12,333 bases of DNA from Candidatus Yonathbacteria bacterium. GTDB taxonomy: Bacteria > Patescibacteriota > Minisyncoccia > Phycocordibacterales > UBA1550. The notes under the pieces are model-generated. The model searched no databases. It saw only the letters and a program-made list of their open reading frames with translations, and was not told the origin of the DNA. Of the stretch, positions 11,234 through 12,333 are shown one piece after another. The DNA is taken from contig DNMN01000002.1 in the NCBI GenBank assembly GCA_003489395.1, positions 1 through 12,333 of the forward strand, given 5' to 3'. Numbering within the stretch: position 1 is the first letter of the stretch; each line of letters starts with the position of its first letter. A program made the translations under genes and the position numbers.

Positions 11234-12307
11234 ATGACACAGCAAGACAATCAGGGAAAAACAGACTTTATCGCAACAGAACAATCGCAACCTACCTCTA
11301 ACGGGGCAGGGCAACTAGATTTCGTAGGCATTGGCGACACCGTCGTTGACGCATTTATTCGCCTCAAGGAGGATCAGGCGCACACTACGTGCCGAGTAGA
11401 CACCACAGCGTGCGAGCTTTGTATGCCGTTTGGCGCTAAGGTTCCTTTTGATTTCGTAAAAGTGGCATACGCGGTGGGCAACAGCGCAAACGCCTGCGTG
11501 TCGGCATCTCGCCTCGGTCTCAAAAGCGCGCTCATCACCAATCTCGGCAATGACGACGACGGCAAAAAGTGCCTCGCATCACTAAAGAACGACGGAGTTA
11601 GCACACAGTATATAAAGGAGTATGACGGTATCAAAACCAATTACCACTACGTGCTTTGGTACGACAGCGAACGCACTATTCTCATCAAACACGAAGACTT
11701 TCCTTACACGCTTCCACTTGGAGATGTTGGTCCACGCTGGCTCTACCTTTCGTCCCTAAACGAAAAGTCTCTCGCGTATCATCACGAAATCGCTGCGTAT
11801 CTTGCTAAACATCCTGAAACAAAGCTTTCATTCCAGCCGGGCGGGTTTCAAATTAAGCTTGGTGTTGAGGCCCTCAAAGATTTGTACGCGCACACTGAAG
11901 TTTTCTTCTGCAATGTGGAGGAAGCGCGACTAATATTAAAGGACAAAGAATCAGCTCCAAAAGACCTTGCAAAGAAAGTTGCCGGACTTGGACCAAAAAT
12001 TATTGTTATTACAGACGGACCAAAGGGCGCGTACGTGTTTGATGGCAGTGATTCGTGGTTTATGCCTATCTACCCCGACCCAGCGCCTCCGTACGAACGC
12101 ACTGGCGCAGGAGATTCATTTGCATCAACATTCATTTCTGCTCTTGCTCTAGGCAAAACTCCTAGCGAGGCAATAGCATGGGCGCCTATCAACTCTATGT
12201 CCGTTGTACAAAAAGTCGGCGCTCAAGAAGGCCTCCTCACGCGCGAAGCGCTAGAAAAACTTCTCGCAGAAGCGCCTGATAATTACAAAGCAGTGAAGCT
12301 GGACTAA
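11234..12307 (+). CDS. PfkB-family (ribokinase-like) sugar or nucleoside kinase
   Basis: 357 residues. The fold is clear: DFVGIGDTVVDAFI (29-42) as first strand and substrate region, AVGNSANACVSASRLGLKSA (80-99) in place of the usual GGNxAN motif, NLGNDDDG (103-110), NVEEA (227-231), VITDGPKGAYVFD (258-270) and the signature RTGAGDSFASTF (289-300) with catalytic base D294. It transfers the ATP gamma-phosphate to a sugar or nucleoside alcohol; the substrate cannot be read from sequence. About 25 extra N-terminal residues are low complexity. C53, C60 and C63 could bind a metal. The Shine-Dalgarno site is weak (AGG, 3 nt from ATG). It is divergent from the fba unit with adjoining promoters. No terminator is seen in the last 26 nt. 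Confidence 0.9.
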   Translation: MTQQDNQGKTDFIATEQSQPTSNGAGQLDFVGIGDTVVDAFIRLKEDQAHTTCRVDTTACELCMPFGAKVPFDFVKVAYAVGNSANACVSASRLGLKSALITNLGNDDDGKKCLASLKNDGVSTQYIKEYDGIKTNYHYVLWYDSERTILIKHEDFPYTLPLGDVGPRWLYLSSLNEKSLAYHHEIAAYLAKHPETKLSFQPGGFQIKLGVEALKDLYAHTEVFFCNVEEARLILKDKESAPKDLAKKVAGLGPKIIVITDGPKGAYVFDGSDSWFMPIYPDPAPPYERTGAGDSFASTFISALALGKTPSEAIAWAPINSMSVVQKVGAQEGLLTREALEKLLAEAPDNYKAVKLD

Positions 12308-12333
12308 ACCTCAAAGAGCAACAAAAAATTAGC

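Noticed and set aside
1..12333. CRISPR array, tRNA, rRNA or defence-system genes
   Set aside because: No regularly spaced direct repeats, no tRNA cloverleaf or rRNA motifs, and no nuclease, methylase, toxin or transposase signatures were seen on either strand.

Overview
The window looks like chromosomal DNA from a Patescibacteria/CPR bacterium, most likely Parcubacteria-like. This is inferred from gene content and style, not from a database match. The signs are a compact layout, many weak or absent Shine-Dalgarno sites, a DUF5667 secreted protein, a secreted coiled-coil/lytic-transglycosylase hybrid, a PfkB-family kinase with a Cys-rich N-terminus, and an RNase P RNA that is reduced in several helices. 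The standard code fits, since no long gene needs UGA read through.

Left part (1-1100, minus strand): an RNase P RNA gene (rnpB, about 226-660) with its own promoter. It is followed by a 159-nt near-continuous hairpin (63-221) and a terminator (31-62). Upstream of rnpB lie a bidirectional terminator, a 20-residue Lys-rich micro-ORF (851-913), and two compact palindromic elements that each fold as an outer stem enclosing two hairpins (746-841 and 956-1025).

Middle (1100-8859): a two-gene unit, DUF5667 secreted protein then DUF192 protein; an RRM RNA-binding protein; the ribosome-associated GTPase TypA/BipA with a structured leader; a divergent membrane-anchored coiled-coil protein on the plus strand that appears to be made from a leaderless mRNA; a secreted protein of unknown role with the best Shine-Dalgarno site in the window; a cell-wall hydrolase; and ribosomal protein bL25. 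Almost every unit is closed by a clear intrinsic terminator, several of them bidirectional.

Right part (8900-12333): class II fructose-bisphosphate aldolase (fba) follows a small membrane protein, and a PfkB-family kinase is transcribed divergently. Downstream of fba is a second, diverged copy of only its last 41 codons (9167-9292), separated from the intact gene by an unrecognised 135-aa ORF with its own promoter and terminator. The detached 3' end abuts a perfect 13+1+13 palindrome. This looks like an insertion or recombination scar at the 3' end of fba and is the most unusual locus seen here. No CRISPR array, tRNA, rRNA, transposase or integrase is visible. No complete new multi-gene defence or metabolic system can be supported from the sequence alone.
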